Shown in pieces: positions 30,428 to 39,383 of a DNA stretch of 64,000 bases (positions are counted from its first letter, which is position 1; every line of letters begins with the position of its first letter). The DNA comes from Oligoflexia bacterium. Lineage in GTDB: Bacteria; Bdellovibrionota; Bacteriovoracia; Bacteriovoracales; Bacteriovoracaceae. The DNA lies in contig JADGAN010000004.1 of assembly GCA_015231955.1 (NCBI GenBank), forward strand, positions 1 through 64,000, given 5' to 3'. The position numbers and the translations under genes were made by a program. The notes under the pieces were generated by a model. The model had not been told where the DNA came from. It did not search any database and saw only the letters and a program-made list of their open reading frames with translations.

Positions 30428-32202
30428 GCAGTTTGGGAATCGTGTTGTTGCAAAATGATAGGTCCTCCCACATGTTCTAACTCTTCACTAGTAAGCGTGG
30501 AAAATTGGTACCCTTCCAGATCATTTTTAAGCAATAGGTAAAGATAATCTTTAAATCCTACAAGATCTTTGAAGGCAAAGGCCTCTGCAAACGCTTGCAG
30601 CATCGACTCAATTTCCCCATGCTCTCTTGGTTTTAGCGAGAGCGTTCCCTCTTGCAAAATCTTTTCCACAAAGGAGAAAAATTCACTCTCGCTTAGGCCC
30701 ATTTTATTGCTACCTTTTGTAGTATCATCTTGGTAGTGGCCTAAAACAAAGTTAGCAAAACTACTTAAGATAATGGCGGTAAAATCGATACTCTCTACAG
30801 TATAGTTTTTATAGAAAATATCATGAACACGGCCACCACTCTTTAGCTCTTTGAACGCCTTATAAAAACTATCAATATAGGGAAGTAATCCTATCAAGAG
30901 TTCACACTGCCGATACCACTCACTATAAAGTTCCCACGAGTTAATCAGCTCTTGATCGTATTGCAAAGGATAGGTAAACGCTTCGTCGAGGAAGTTTTTC
31001 CAATAGTCACCAACAAACTCCTCTGCATCCTCTTGGTGCATCGCTGTTTTCGCCAAAGCGGCCTTCATCTCTTTTTGAGCAATGGCCATCAAACTCTTGC
31101 CAATTTTATAACTATCGACGAAATCGTAAACAGCAAAAACTCCCTCACGCGATAACAATGCCTTATCAGAAATGCCTGAGGTGGGCAAAGTTGCTAAATA
31201 CCTTAAGTAAGTAAAACCTAAAAGTAGGCGCTGTAAACACTCTTGCCCTACTCGATCGAGTGCAATACTGCCCTCTTTGATGGCCTGGTGATAGGAGATA
31301 TTGGCATTGATCATGCGAATAAAGTTAAATTGTAAAAAATCCTGACGATGCGGAGAAGTCACCTTCTCCACCTCTTGCATCAGCTCCCACAAGAGATCGC
31401 TCTTAGCATGCGAGAATAACACCACCGACTCTTGCGGAGGCAACATCAAGGAGAGCTGGTTTTCATTTAGTTTAAAATATTGCAAACGCCGGGCCTTAAT
31501 AAAATTTTTCAAATCGCGCCAAGAGAGCAGTGGTGTCTCAATGGCCAAAGCGTCGTAATAATCGATTACTCCAACATCCTCTAAGCGTGATTTTTTAAAA
31601 CGATACTCCTCTTCTAACATTTCACTACGAACATCACTCATCGCTTTAAAGAGAAGCGTATAGGCCTCATCGACACCAACTTCGGCGTAGAGATTTTTGA
31701 TTAAACCTTGTAACTCATAAATAGAATCGTCTGCATCCGAGCAAGACTCTAGTGCCGTCAGTTCGATCAACAAGCGATTATCTTCGGTCACAAAAAAGTT
31801 GGAGTGTTCTGGATACTCCGGTTCCTCTTGATCAAAAGTCCACACCTCTGCCACCGATTTCAGCAATAGCAAGAAGAGCGGTGAAGTAAGAAACTCCCGC
31901 TGTAACTCTAATGAAGTCTCACTGTAGATATGAATCCAAGAGGAAAATTGCATGGGATCAAGGTTATCTTTTTTCCAAAGATCGATATCTAAGAGCAATT
32001 GTCGCTGTTCCGAGGAAAGCTTAGGTAAGATTTGCGCTACCAGCTCGCTGGGTTTGCTCTTAATCCCTAAGTAGAGGTGGGTAATAGGAAGCTCGAGAAA
32101 ATCTCCTCCCTCCTCCAGCAAACTCTCTAGATCTTTTGCTTTGGAGTTCAGGGTAAAAATTTGCTCGGTAACACTTTTTAATAGATGGTTATTCATACTC
32201 AT
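30382..32202 (-). CDS. Unknown 606-aa helical protein
   Basis: A long, almost entirely helical, acidic protein with no signal peptide, membrane helix or recognised motif; a helical-repeat fold is likely. No Shine-Dalgarno precedes the ATG at 32202. It is the last gene of the minus-strand run that contains the TatT/TatP pair, 50 bases after the 575-aa gene. Confidence 0.65.
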   Translation of the reverse strand: MSMNNHLLKSVTEQIFTLNSKAKDLESLLEEGGDFLELPITHLYLGIKSKPSELVAQILPKLSSEQRQLLLDIDLWKKDNLDPMQFSSWIHIYSETSLELQREFLTSPLFLLLLKSVAEVWTFDQEEPEYPEHSNFFVTEDNRLLIELTALESCSDADDSIYELQGLIKNLYAEVGVDEAYTLLFKAMSDVRSEMLEEEYRFKKSRLEDVGVIDYYDALAIETPLLSWRDLKNFIKARRLQYFKLNENQLSLMLPPQESVVLFSHAKSDLLWELMQEVEKVTSPHRQDFLQFNFIRMINANISYHQAIKEGSIALDRVGQECLQRLLLGFTYLRYLATLPTSGISDKALLSREGVFAVYDFVDSYKIGKSLMAIAQKEMKAALAKTAMHQEDAEEFVGDYWKNFLDEAFTYPLQYDQELINSWELYSEWYRQCELLIGLLPYIDSFYKAFKELKSGGRVHDIFYKNYTVESIDFTAIILSSFANFVLGHYQDDTTKGSNKMGLSESEFFSFVEKILQEGTLSLKPREHGEIESMLQAFAEAFAFKDLVGFKDYLYLLLKNDLEGYQFSTLTSEELEHVGGPIILQQHDSQTAQSSFLDKSSELKLF

Positions 32203-32252
32203 AAGGAGGCGAAATATAACACTACTCTTTCTCCTTTGTCACATCTTATCTC

Positions 32253-33980
32253 TTATCTAGCAGGGGAATTGGCAACGCAGCGAAGAAGCTCTTTATCCAC
32301 TTTTGCCTTGGGATTTACAATGAAGATCTCCCACTCGCCGTTATCACTGCGATTACTTAGGCGAATCAGCACCGCTCTTACCTTAGGCCCAAGATTCTCC
32401 AAGTCGTTTTCCACATAAAAGCTCTCGCCTAGCACCGTGGTGAGGTTAAAGAGCGCATGGTGTTCATTTTGATCTAAAAGCAATTTTACGAAGGAGAGGG
32501 CCAAGGGATTTTCTGCTGTGCCAATATGATCAAGTCGGCACATCTCACGAAGCGCCTCTTGTGACTTATACGGTTCCATGGCCGGCAGCAGTTGCTTTAA
32601 GATTGTCGGAGCAAAGGTGTGCTCACTACGAAAACGGCGCATGTTAACGCTTACAGCGTTCTCTGAGCTAGCGGCAAGGTAGGCGTAGGCCCCCTCAAAG
32701 GCACTCAAGAGAAGCTTAGGTGAAGGGAGCGCAGTCGGAGTCGGAGTCGGTATTGGGGACGGAGGCCGCGCTTGCGTCGGAAGCGGAGTTGGTAACGCCA
32801 CTACCGCTACCACTAATTTAGCTTTAGGAGTGGGATGCGCTAGCGTCGGAGTAGGTGTGGGCAGGGTATATAAAAAAGAGCTAAGCCCACGCTCATCAAA
32901 CTCTTTCAGCGCTCCGGCCAAAAAAATTCTCCCTTGCAGATAGCGAACCTCTTCATCCTCATCCCCGACCATGCTCTTCATTTTATAGGCCACCTCTGAA
33001 AAAAGCTCATTTAAAGAAGAGAACTTCTCCTCTTTAGGGTGAAAGAGTTTTGCAAAACGTTCTAAGCATCCTCTTCCATTCCCCTCCGCATTGACTAGCG
33101 CAAAGGTATTGGAGAGGTAGAGCAGTTCGGAGAGCAAGGGCGCATCGGAAACACCGTAGAGTTGATCCTCTTCTGAACAAATCTGTAATAACTTTTGCAA
33201 ATCCTCTTTGCAAAGGTTGTTAAAAAGTTGTGGTAAATTTTTTAAGTTTACATTGCCAACATGTAGCTCATGGGACTCACACCAAAGGTGCAGTCGTGCA
33301 TAGGTCACCCCTCGAGGAAAGGAGAGATTGCGACTGCGCTTAAACTCTGTTGACCAATCACTACGTCTTGCTTGTAAAAGCGTCTCTTTGCTCCGCTCTT
33401 TAGCACTATCTTGCGAAAGGTAGGCAATAGCGCGCTCTTTGAATTTTTTCATCTCTTCGCTTTTGGCATTACAGTGACTCATGACTTTGGCCCAATCGAT
33501 ACTACAATTAACGGCCAAAAGCTCTAAACGGTGTAGGGCCTTTTGATAGTCGAGCACTGCCTCATAGAGAAGCCCGATAGAGAGTAGACGATAAAGGTAA
33601 CGAATATAATCTAAGTGCTTTTCTAAAGTTGCATTAGGGCAGCGATTGCCAGCAAGCAACTCCTGCGATAAAAAGCGCTCTAATGAGAAGGCCTTCTTAG
33701 AAATCAGCTCTTCAAAATAGTGCTCGCGCCACTTTTCGTGGGAGTATTCGTACTTGGCCAAATAAAGATTAAAGCTTTGATCCGGGTGATCTACCCCGCT
33801 ATAGTCGTTACTGCTTCCGCTTTGTTCGCCAACAATAACTTTATTAAAAAACGTACTCTTATTCTCTGCCTCTGTTGCAAATAGCAGGGAAGAAAGAAGT
33901 AGGAGCACAAAGCAGAGTGCTTGTGGTAGTGATAGTAATAGTGATAGTGGTACCCGCACTTTTTTAAATCTCTTTAGCAA
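32253..33980 (-). CDS. Exported 575-aa protein with Pro/Thr-rich linker
   Basis: The TTG start at 33980 gives a signal peptide with a basic n-region (LKRFKKVRV) and long hydrophobic core cleaved near LFATEA; GTG 33959, after the TatP stop, is an alternative. The body is helical. A linker around 378-425 contains many PTP repeats (PTPTPTLAHP, PIPTPTPTALP) splitting two domains. It is probably periplasmic. The 5' end overlaps the TatP gene by 17 bases with the TTG start. It may be a partner of the TRAP binding-protein system, by context only. Confidence 0.6.
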   Translation of the reverse strand: MLKRFKKVRVPLSLLLSLPQALCFVLLLLSSLLFATEAENKSTFFNKVIVGEQSGSSNDYSGVDHPDQSFNLYLAKYEYSHEKWREHYFEELISKKAFSLERFLSQELLAGNRCPNATLEKHLDYIRYLYRLLSIGLLYEAVLDYQKALHRLELLAVNCSIDWAKVMSHCNAKSEEMKKFKERAIAYLSQDSAKERSKETLLQARRSDWSTEFKRSRNLSFPRGVTYARLHLWCESHELHVGNVNLKNLPQLFNNLCKEDLQKLLQICSEEDQLYGVSDAPLLSELLYLSNTFALVNAEGNGRGCLERFAKLFHPKEEKFSSLNELFSEVAYKMKSMVGDEDEEVRYLQGRIFLAGALKEFDERGLSSFLYTLPTPTPTLAHPTPKAKLVVAVVALPTPLPTQARPPSPIPTPTPTALPSPKLLLSAFEGAYAYLAASSENAVSVNMRRFRSEHTFAPTILKQLLPAMEPYKSQEALREMCRLDHIGTAENPLALSFVKLLLDQNEHHALFNLTTVLGESFYVENDLENLGPKVRAVLIRLSNRSDNGEWEIFIVNPKAKVDKELLRCVANSPAR

Positions 33981-34995
33981 TCAGCTCAACAACTTTCGCG
34001 GAAAAAAGTTTATCTTTTAATTTTGAGATCACATCCTCTCTAATCTTTTTTCCTTGCTGGATATCCCCTGCAGGAAAATTCACAAAGGTGATTTTGGAAT
34101 CTTTAATCGCTTGTAAGGCCTCAACGTTCTCTTTGATGGTGAGTTCATTAGCTTTTTGAATATGTTTTTTGCAGATCTCTTCTACTATATCTTGATAATT
34201 TTTAGGGATCTTATTCCAAACCGAGTCATGCACCAAAAAGGCACCAATGGAGTAGGTGACTGGAAAATCGATTAAATATTTTACTTTGGTTTGCCACTGC
34301 ATCGCCAAGATCGCAAGCGGTGAAGCGTAGGCCGCATCGATAATTCCGGTGGAGAGAGAGGCAAGTACATCGGGCAGTGCCAGTGGCACAGAGACTAAAT
34401 TCATCGACTGAATCAGGGTGTTGGAGAGTAGATCACCATCCCACGACCAAATTTTTAGCCCCTTTAGTTCTTCAAAATTGCTGGCCTTCTTTGACGAGAT
34501 CAGATAGACCTGGCCCACCTCTAAAAATCCTAAGTTTTTAAACTTATTTTTTTTAAGGCCCTCATTAAAAATCGGAGAGAGTTTGGAGAGTGCATTCCAA
34601 GCACGATCGCGTTTTTCATAGAAGGTAAAGGGCACTTCCATAATACGCACGTCTCCACTAATATCGCCAAGTGTACGTCCGGTGAAAACACCGCCGCTCA
34701 TCTGTCCCATACGAATTTTTCTTAAGACCACTGGCTCATCACCGGAGACTGCACCAAAATACATTTTGAATTTTACTTCACCTTTAGTGGCAGTGGCGAC
34801 CTCTTCTGCCAAGGCCTCCAAAGTGTTGGCCCAAGTGGTTCCTTTGGGTGGTAACACACCAACTTTAAGAGTTACCTCTGCCAAAAGCGTTGGCGTCAAC
34901 AAGATGGTGGTCAACGCAAGCATAAGCACAAACATTGCTGAAAATAAAAAACTCTTTTGCATCTTAATCATCTTCATCCTCTTCATCGTCTTCAT
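33964..34995 (-). CDS. TRAP-type solute-binding protein (DctP/TatP family)
   Basis: The protein is 343 aa or slightly less. Several in-frame ATGs (34995, 34986, 34971, 34962) precede a signal peptide ending TLLAEVTLKVGV. The body matches the DctP family: LPPKGTTWANTLEALAEEV, YFGAVSGDEP, KIRMGQMSGGVFTG, LKIWSWDGD and NLVSVPLALPDVLASLSTG with IIDAAYASP. The substrate is unknown. It lies directly after the TatT lipoprotein, matching the Treponema TatT-TatP arrangement, in which the P component docks on trimeric TatT. No DctQ/DctM genes occur in the window. Confidence 0.85.
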   Translation of the reverse strand: MKTMKRMKMIKMQKSFLFSAMFVLMLALTTILLTPTLLAEVTLKVGVLPPKGTTWANTLEALAEEVATATKGEVKFKMYFGAVSGDEPVVLRKIRMGQMSGGVFTGRTLGDISGDVRIMEVPFTFYEKRDRAWNALSKLSPIFNEGLKKNKFKNLGFLEVGQVYLISSKKASNFEELKGLKIWSWDGDLLSNTLIQSMNLVSVPLALPDVLASLSTGIIDAAYASPLAILAMQWQTKVKYLIDFPVTYSIGAFLVHDSVWNKIPKNYQDIVEEICKKHIQKANELTIKENVEALQAIKDSKITFVNFPAGDIQQGKKIREDVISKLKDKLFSAKVVELIAKEI

Positions 34996-35005
34996 CCTTT
35001 ATGAT

Positions 35006-36001
35006 TTATTCAAAAATGGTTTTATCATACTGTTTTAATACATTGTAATGTTTCATCGCAAGGGCATTTAAGAGATTTTGATGAGGATCATAGCTACTGC
35101 TTGTGCTCTCCTCCCAGTAAGCGGTGATCCTCTGAATAGCACTTTTCAGCTCTGCCATCTGTTTTTGGAACAACTCCTTCTCCTCCAAAGGAATCAGCGC
35201 ATACTCGATCAGTGCAACTTGCAAAAAGAGGTTATCGCGATTTTTTTCAATCCCCTGCTGAAACAGTTGCAACCCTTTTTGTGGATTTCCTCCAAGCAGA
35301 GGAGGTCTACTCACCTCATAAGCGCCATTAAAGGCCATACAGCCGCCAAAAAAGTAGTTGGGTTCACGCAAGCAAACCCAATCAAAGAGCGACTTTACTA
35401 GGGGGAGTTGCCCCATAAGCCGTGGCCTCTCTTTTTGCAAATTAATTAGTCCCGCCCAAGCTTGGGCCAAAAAGAAGATAGCATCTAAATCACGACTATT
35501 TTCTCCATCTAAATTTTGATCTAAAAGCTTTGCTAGCTCTTCAGAGGAGGCAGCAAGCAACTGCTCATAACTCACACCTTGGAGTTTTAAAAAGCGTAAT
35601 CCATAGTTTTGTGCTCTGGTGTAAAAATCGATAGCACGCTTTTTATAATACTCTTCATCTTCACGCTTTCTGCTCTGCTTTTTAATGGCCAGTTTTACCT
35701 CTAAGAGTTCGCTTTCAGAGACTAAAACTGCATAGGAGGCGTACCCTTTCGTTAGCGATGCCAGTAAATTTTCTTCGGAAGGATTCACATAAAGGATTCC
35801 CTCTATAAATTTAAGATTAGGAAGAGCACTCTCGCGAAAGACCTCATAATTGCGCTCCGTCTCCATTTCTCGCTGCCCTTTTTGCAAAAGATCGCCGGCC
35901 ACGCTTGGTGCTAACCGTTCCATGGTACCGCAAGCAAAAAGGAGAGGTAAGGAGAGTGCCACTAACAAAATTTTTACCACTATTCTTGTTGTTGATTGCA
36001 T
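35006..36001 (-). CDS. TatT-like TRAP-associated lipoprotein
   Basis: The protein is 331 aa. The signal peptide has a lipobox LLFAC. The mature part is TPR-like helices: FIEGILYVNPSEENLLASLTKGYASYA, then ARNYG-type helices, and ACMAFNGAYEVSRPPLLGGNPQKGLQLF, which resembles the TRAP TatT component signature (a G-x-x-x-x-P-x-x-L-G-G-x-x-x-x-A segment). TatT forms a trimer with a ligand-conducting pore next to the TatP binding protein. Adjacent placement (10 bases from TatP) supports this. AAGG lies ten bases before the ATG. Confidence 0.75.
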   Translation of the reverse strand: MQSTTRIVVKILLVALSLPLLFACGTMERLAPSVAGDLLQKGQREMETERNYEVFRESALPNLKFIEGILYVNPSEENLLASLTKGYASYAVLVSESELLEVKLAIKKQSRKREDEEYYKKRAIDFYTRAQNYGLRFLKLQGVSYEQLLAASSEELAKLLDQNLDGENSRDLDAIFFLAQAWAGLINLQKERPRLMGQLPLVKSLFDWVCLREPNYFFGGCMAFNGAYEVSRPPLLGGNPQKGLQLFQQGIEKNRDNLFLQVALIEYALIPLEEKELFQKQMAELKSAIQRITAYWEESTSSSYDPHQNLLNALAMKHYNVLKQYDKTIFE

Positions 36002-36018
36002 CTTAATTTTGCCTTTGT

Positions 36019-36942
36019 TTATTTTGCCCTTAAAGTATGGTCAATAATTGCCTCACGGGAGCGCTTGTTGGCATCTGAGCGCAAATATTGAATCAGACTA
36101 TTTTTATTCTCTTCGAGCTGCTTCATTCTTCGTGCATGTGAAATTTCAAAATATCGTTTTTGTGAGCTAAAGGTACTTTCCGCCAAACGCACCTCCAGGT
36201 TTTGTAGGTCCATCCAACAAAATTTTTGTTCTGCTGCTGCAATGAAATTTTTGACACCACTCTCTTCGCCTAAGACAGTGGCGTTCGCATCCCCCGCACA
36301 CACTTTGCGTTTTAATGTTAAGTAGAGATTGATCGCTAAAAGATACTCCTTCCATTTGAGTAAAGTCGCCTCATCACCATCACCAGTAAAGCTGAAGGCG
36401 GCAATCGCATCCATCATCTCTAAAATTTGCGCTCGTCCTACTTTAGGAGTGGCCAAGAGTTCTGCATCAGCTTCTGCCAGCGCCACCATAGGAGAGGAAC
36501 AAAGCAAGAGAAACGAAAAAACAAGAACCAAAATTTTGATTTTTTGTAAAAGCATACTCACTTCTTCAATTTTACTTAAATAATACTTGAGATTTTCTCT
36601 CTTCGCAAAGGAGTAATGTGCTGTAATTTCCTTCTCTTTTGATAACTCTCCACGAGTCACCTCGACCGCACTGGTGGATAACCCTAAAAACTCCGCCACC
36701 TTTTTGCACACCTCTTTATTGGCCTTGCCCTCAATCGGTGGGGCCTTGATCCAAAGCTTTAATACACCAGCGGGAAGCATTTCTAAGCGCTCTTGCCGTG
36801 CTCCGGGCCGTACCTCCACCCCAAGGGTAATTAAAATACCTCCATCACGATCCAGTTGTCGTGAGCGCTTAATGGTGAGGCCAAGCTTAGTCAAGGCCAA
36901 AAGCAACTTCTCGCTATCACCACTATCCTTTGAAAGTGTCAC
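36019..36942 (-). CDS. DUF167 (YggU-like) domain fused to a secreted-type protein
   Basis: GTG 36942 is taken as start: GGAGGGAGGT sits eight bases before it, while the ATG at 37041 would lie far inside maf. Residues about 40-120 form a DUF167 domain (VEVRPGARQER, LKLWIKAPPIEGKANKEVCKKVAEFLG, VTRGELSKEKEI). The same frame then runs through a second Met (36555) with a complete signal peptide (MLLQKIKILVLVFSFLLLCS, PMVALA), followed by a helical domain of about 150 aa. A weak ribosome site (GAAGTGAG) precedes 36555. Either a lost stop codon joined two genes or the second is made by internal initiation. It overlaps maf by 20 bases. Confidence 0.65.
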   Translation of the reverse strand: MTLSKDSGDSEKLLLALTKLGLTIKRSRQLDRDGGILITLGVEVRPGARQERLEMLPAGVLKLWIKAPPIEGKANKEVCKKVAEFLGLSTSAVEVTRGELSKEKEITAHYSFAKRENLKYYLSKIEEVSMLLQKIKILVLVFSFLLLCSSPMVALAEADAELLATPKVGRAQILEMMDAIAAFSFTGDGDEATLLKWKEYLLAINLYLTLKRKVCAGDANATVLGEESGVKNFIAAAEQKFCWMDLQNLEVRLAESTFSSQKRYFEISHARRMKQLEENKNSLIQYLRSDANKRSREAIIDHTLRAK

Positions 36943-37627
36943 CGCTAAAGACCTCCCTCCAGTGCTTGTTGCCATTACCTCTAGCATCACTAGCATCACC
37001 ATCATCATCAACAGCAATAAAAGTTTTAAGCCTCCTGACAAAGTGGCTTAAAGGGAATCCTACAACATTAGAGTAAGATCCTTCCACTCGAGAGATGAAG
37101 GTGAGTGCAGGGCCTTGAATGCCATAGGCACCCGCTTTATCTAAAGGATCAGCGGTTTTAACATACACATCCAGAAGGTCATCACTAATCTCATCGAAGG
37201 TAACCTTTGTCTCCTCGTAGAAAACCTCTTCGCGATAAAGCTTACTCTTGCGATCGCAAAGACCAATATAAACCCCAGTCAGCACCAGGTGGGTTTTGTT
37301 AGAAAGTTTCCGTAGCATCTCTCGCGCATGCAACTCATCTTGTGGTCGTCCTAAAATTTCACCATCAACAACAACGATAGTATCGGAGCCCACCACCACA
37401 GGAAAGAAGTGAGTGGCAAAATCGCTTTGTCCCGTGAGTTCTTTATACACCGCAAGCCCTTTTTGTTTGGCCAAATCCATCACCACCTCAGAAGGATTGC
37501 TAAAGCTACTTTGCTCCGGGATCTGCATTGATTTAATGGCAAAGGGTACTTCCGTCCAACCTAAAAGTTCATTCCTTCGTGGACTAAGACTTGCTAAAAT
37601 TAATGAATACTTTGTTGTCATAGGCAC
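36923..37627 (-). CDS. maf: Maf-like nucleotide pyrophosphatase
   Basis: The protein is 234 aa. Motifs are ASLSPRRNELL (substrate loop), VVGSDTIVVVDGEILGRP with the catalytic Asp, and the C-terminal DKAGAYGIQG and VEGSYSNVVGFPL. Maf proteins hydrolyse non-canonical or modified nucleoside triphosphates to monophosphates. GTG 37627 has GGAG nine bases upstream and starts immediately after the FecR-like gene stop; ATG 37621 is an alternative. The last 35 residues (DDDGDASDARGN...) are outside the usual fold and overlap the next gene. Confidence 0.9.
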   Translation of the reverse strand: MPMTTKYSLILASLSPRRNELLGWTEVPFAIKSMQIPEQSSFSNPSEVVMDLAKQKGLAVYKELTGQSDFATHFFPVVVGSDTIVVVDGEILGRPQDELHAREMLRKLSNKTHLVLTGVYIGLCDRKSKLYREEVFYEETKVTFDEISDDLLDVYVKTADPLDKAGAYGIQGPALTFISRVEGSYSNVVGFPLSHFVRRLKTFIAVDDDGDASDARGNGNKHWREVFSGDTFKG

Positions 37628-39175
37628 TTAAAACATCTCCTTTGAAAAATCGCTCTCTAGAATACTTCTACCGTAGTTCTCTACCCACATCCGCCACCAC
37701 CAATCGTTTACCAAGTCCTCGTGCGATCGTCCCTCTAAGAGATCTAAATAGCTCTTAACGGCCAAGCGGTGGTAAGAGTGGTCGTAACCACTATTGCTAA
37801 AACGATTACGAGGGGTGCTTGTCTCATCCGTTTCAGTTTCAATATCATCCCCAACATCCTCTATATTTTGGAATACAAAATCCTCACTGTAATCGCTTAT
37901 AATATCGCTCTTTATCTTCTTAGCAAGATCTGCTCTTAACTCTGAGTCCTCTTTTTCGATATCAATTAATTTTTGCTTTAATCTGGATTTGGAGATAAGT
38001 AAAGTTGTCTCTACCTTCCTCGTGTGCTCTTGTAAAAATTTAATTCGCAAATCCAAATCATCTTTTCGCAAATCTTCCCATAAACGGTAACCATGAAGAG
38101 TTGCCATCGCTTTAGCAGTGATACCACTACTAAAGAGAGGACGTGAATCTTCATACAGCATAAGCTCCCTTGCGGTGAGGATAGAGTGTATACGCTTTAC
38201 AATCAATTCTGCAATAGAAAATACTGTTTCTCCCCTGCTAAACTCTTCCGTAGTTTTTCCTAAGCGATCGATTTTGTACCATAGTGAAGAAAGCAAATCT
38301 TCTGACTTATATTCATTGTAACCACGCAATGTGAGCTTGCTTTGCTCGCTATAGGAGCGCACATAGGAAATACCTGTTTCGCTATTAACAAAGATCATCG
38401 CTCGCATCGCCATTCCCTCCAGGTTGCCATTTGGTAAAACTAAAAGGGAGTGGGTACTTTTTTTAAAATAGGAGTTGTTTAAAAGAATCAATTGATTTAA
38501 ACGTTTGACGTGCAAAAGTTTACTATCTACTCCCTGATCAAGAGTAGCTGTAAGTTCACTGTCCAAAAGAGTCAGTCGTGGTGGCAAGGGATTGGCCGCA
38601 AAATAGCGTAAAGGGAAAAAGAGTGTCTCGGTCTGGAAAAGATCACTCTCCTCAACTGGATCTGCCACACGCGAATACCAATAGACCAGGCCTTTATGAA
38701 TCCGCACGTAAAGGAAATTTTTCTGCCGCCCCAAATTGATCTCTTGAAAGGCCACCTCACTCTTTGGTGCCAGCCGCACTAAAGTACCCTCTTTTAATAA
38801 AATCCAAAGGTAACTATCATCCTCACACTCCACCTCATCCCCTTCATAAATTTGCGAGCGATAAGAAAGGTAACTATACCCTAGGCCATGAAAAAGTTTG
38901 CACGCTCCAACAATTGCAACCACTCTTCCCATCTGTTCAACGTGCAAGCGATCACGACGAACAAGTTTCCACTGTAGACCTCCCTCTTTTACCTGAAGAT
39001 CTTTTTTCCACTCTAAAAAGCTCAACCACTGATCGGTCTGTTCATAGGTGCTCGCCCAATCAATAAGCGAGGCGCTTTGTGATTTATAAAGATAAAAATC
39101 CTCTGCGCCACCAGCGTCATTGGTATAATGGGTATAAAATAAGTGACATAATAATAAAGCAAGCGCCATCCTCAT
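37628..39175 (-). CDS. Secreted protein with FecR-like domain
   Basis: ATG 39175 has GGGAG seven bases upstream, so it is preferred over TTG 39181. A short signal peptide (MRMALALLLCHLFYTHY) is followed by a region at about 80-170 that resembles FecR: GRVVAIVG, then LSYRSQIYEGDEVECED, SYLWILLKEGTLVRLAPKSEV, and VRIHKGLVYWYS. The C-terminal half is helical and charged. FecR-like domains here act as an anti-sigma-like or envelope sensor module, but no sigma factor gene is adjacent. It heads the maf/TatT operon, and its stop abuts the maf start. Confidence 0.6.
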   Translation of the reverse strand: MRMALALLLCHLFYTHYTNDAGGAEDFYLYKSQSASLIDWASTYEQTDQWLSFLEWKKDLQVKEGGLQWKLVRRDRLHVEQMGRVVAIVGACKLFHGLGYSYLSYRSQIYEGDEVECEDDSYLWILLKEGTLVRLAPKSEVAFQEINLGRQKNFLYVRIHKGLVYWYSRVADPVEESDLFQTETLFFPLRYFAANPLPPRLTLLDSELTATLDQGVDSKLLHVKRLNQLILLNNSYFKKSTHSLLVLPNGNLEGMAMRAMIFVNSETGISYVRSYSEQSKLTLRGYNEYKSEDLLSSLWYKIDRLGKTTEEFSRGETVFSIAELIVKRIHSILTARELMLYEDSRPLFSSGITAKAMATLHGYRLWEDLRKDDLDLRIKFLQEHTRKVETTLLISKSRLKQKLIDIEKEDSELRADLAKKIKSDIISDYSEDFVFQNIEDVGDDIETETDETSTPRNRFSNSGYDHSYHRLAVKSYLDLLEGRSHEDLVNDWWWRMWVENYGRSILESDFSKEMF

Positions 39176-39310
39176 AAGCAAACTCCCGCCATGCTTTTCT
39201 ATCTGCGATTACTCTTCTATTAAATTACGATTCTCTTCCTACAATTCTAGCATGACTCACAGATTTTCTGCTGATAAAAACAAAAGACTTCTGACCGCTG
39301 TAGTCTGGTA

Positions 39311-39339
39311 TTGACTCCTCCTCCATCACCTCGTATACT
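39311..39339 (+). promoter_or_regulatory. Sigma-70-type promoter of ileS
   Basis: TTGACT at 39311-39316, exactly 17 bases, then TATACT at 39334-39339: a near-consensus promoter 44 bases before the ileS ATG. No tRNA-Ile T-box-like leader is seen in the short untranslated region. Confidence 0.8.
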
Positions 39340-39383
39340 TTAAGTAAATCCAAAAATGCCCACGCTAATGCCAAGGATCTGAA

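Noticed and set aside
36943-37041. Hydrophobic leader (LLLLLMMMVMLVML) for the DUF167 protein from ATG 37041
   Set aside because: This stretch is the out-of-frame reading of the maf 3' end and repeat-like CAT triplets; a strong ribosome site points to GTG 36942 instead.
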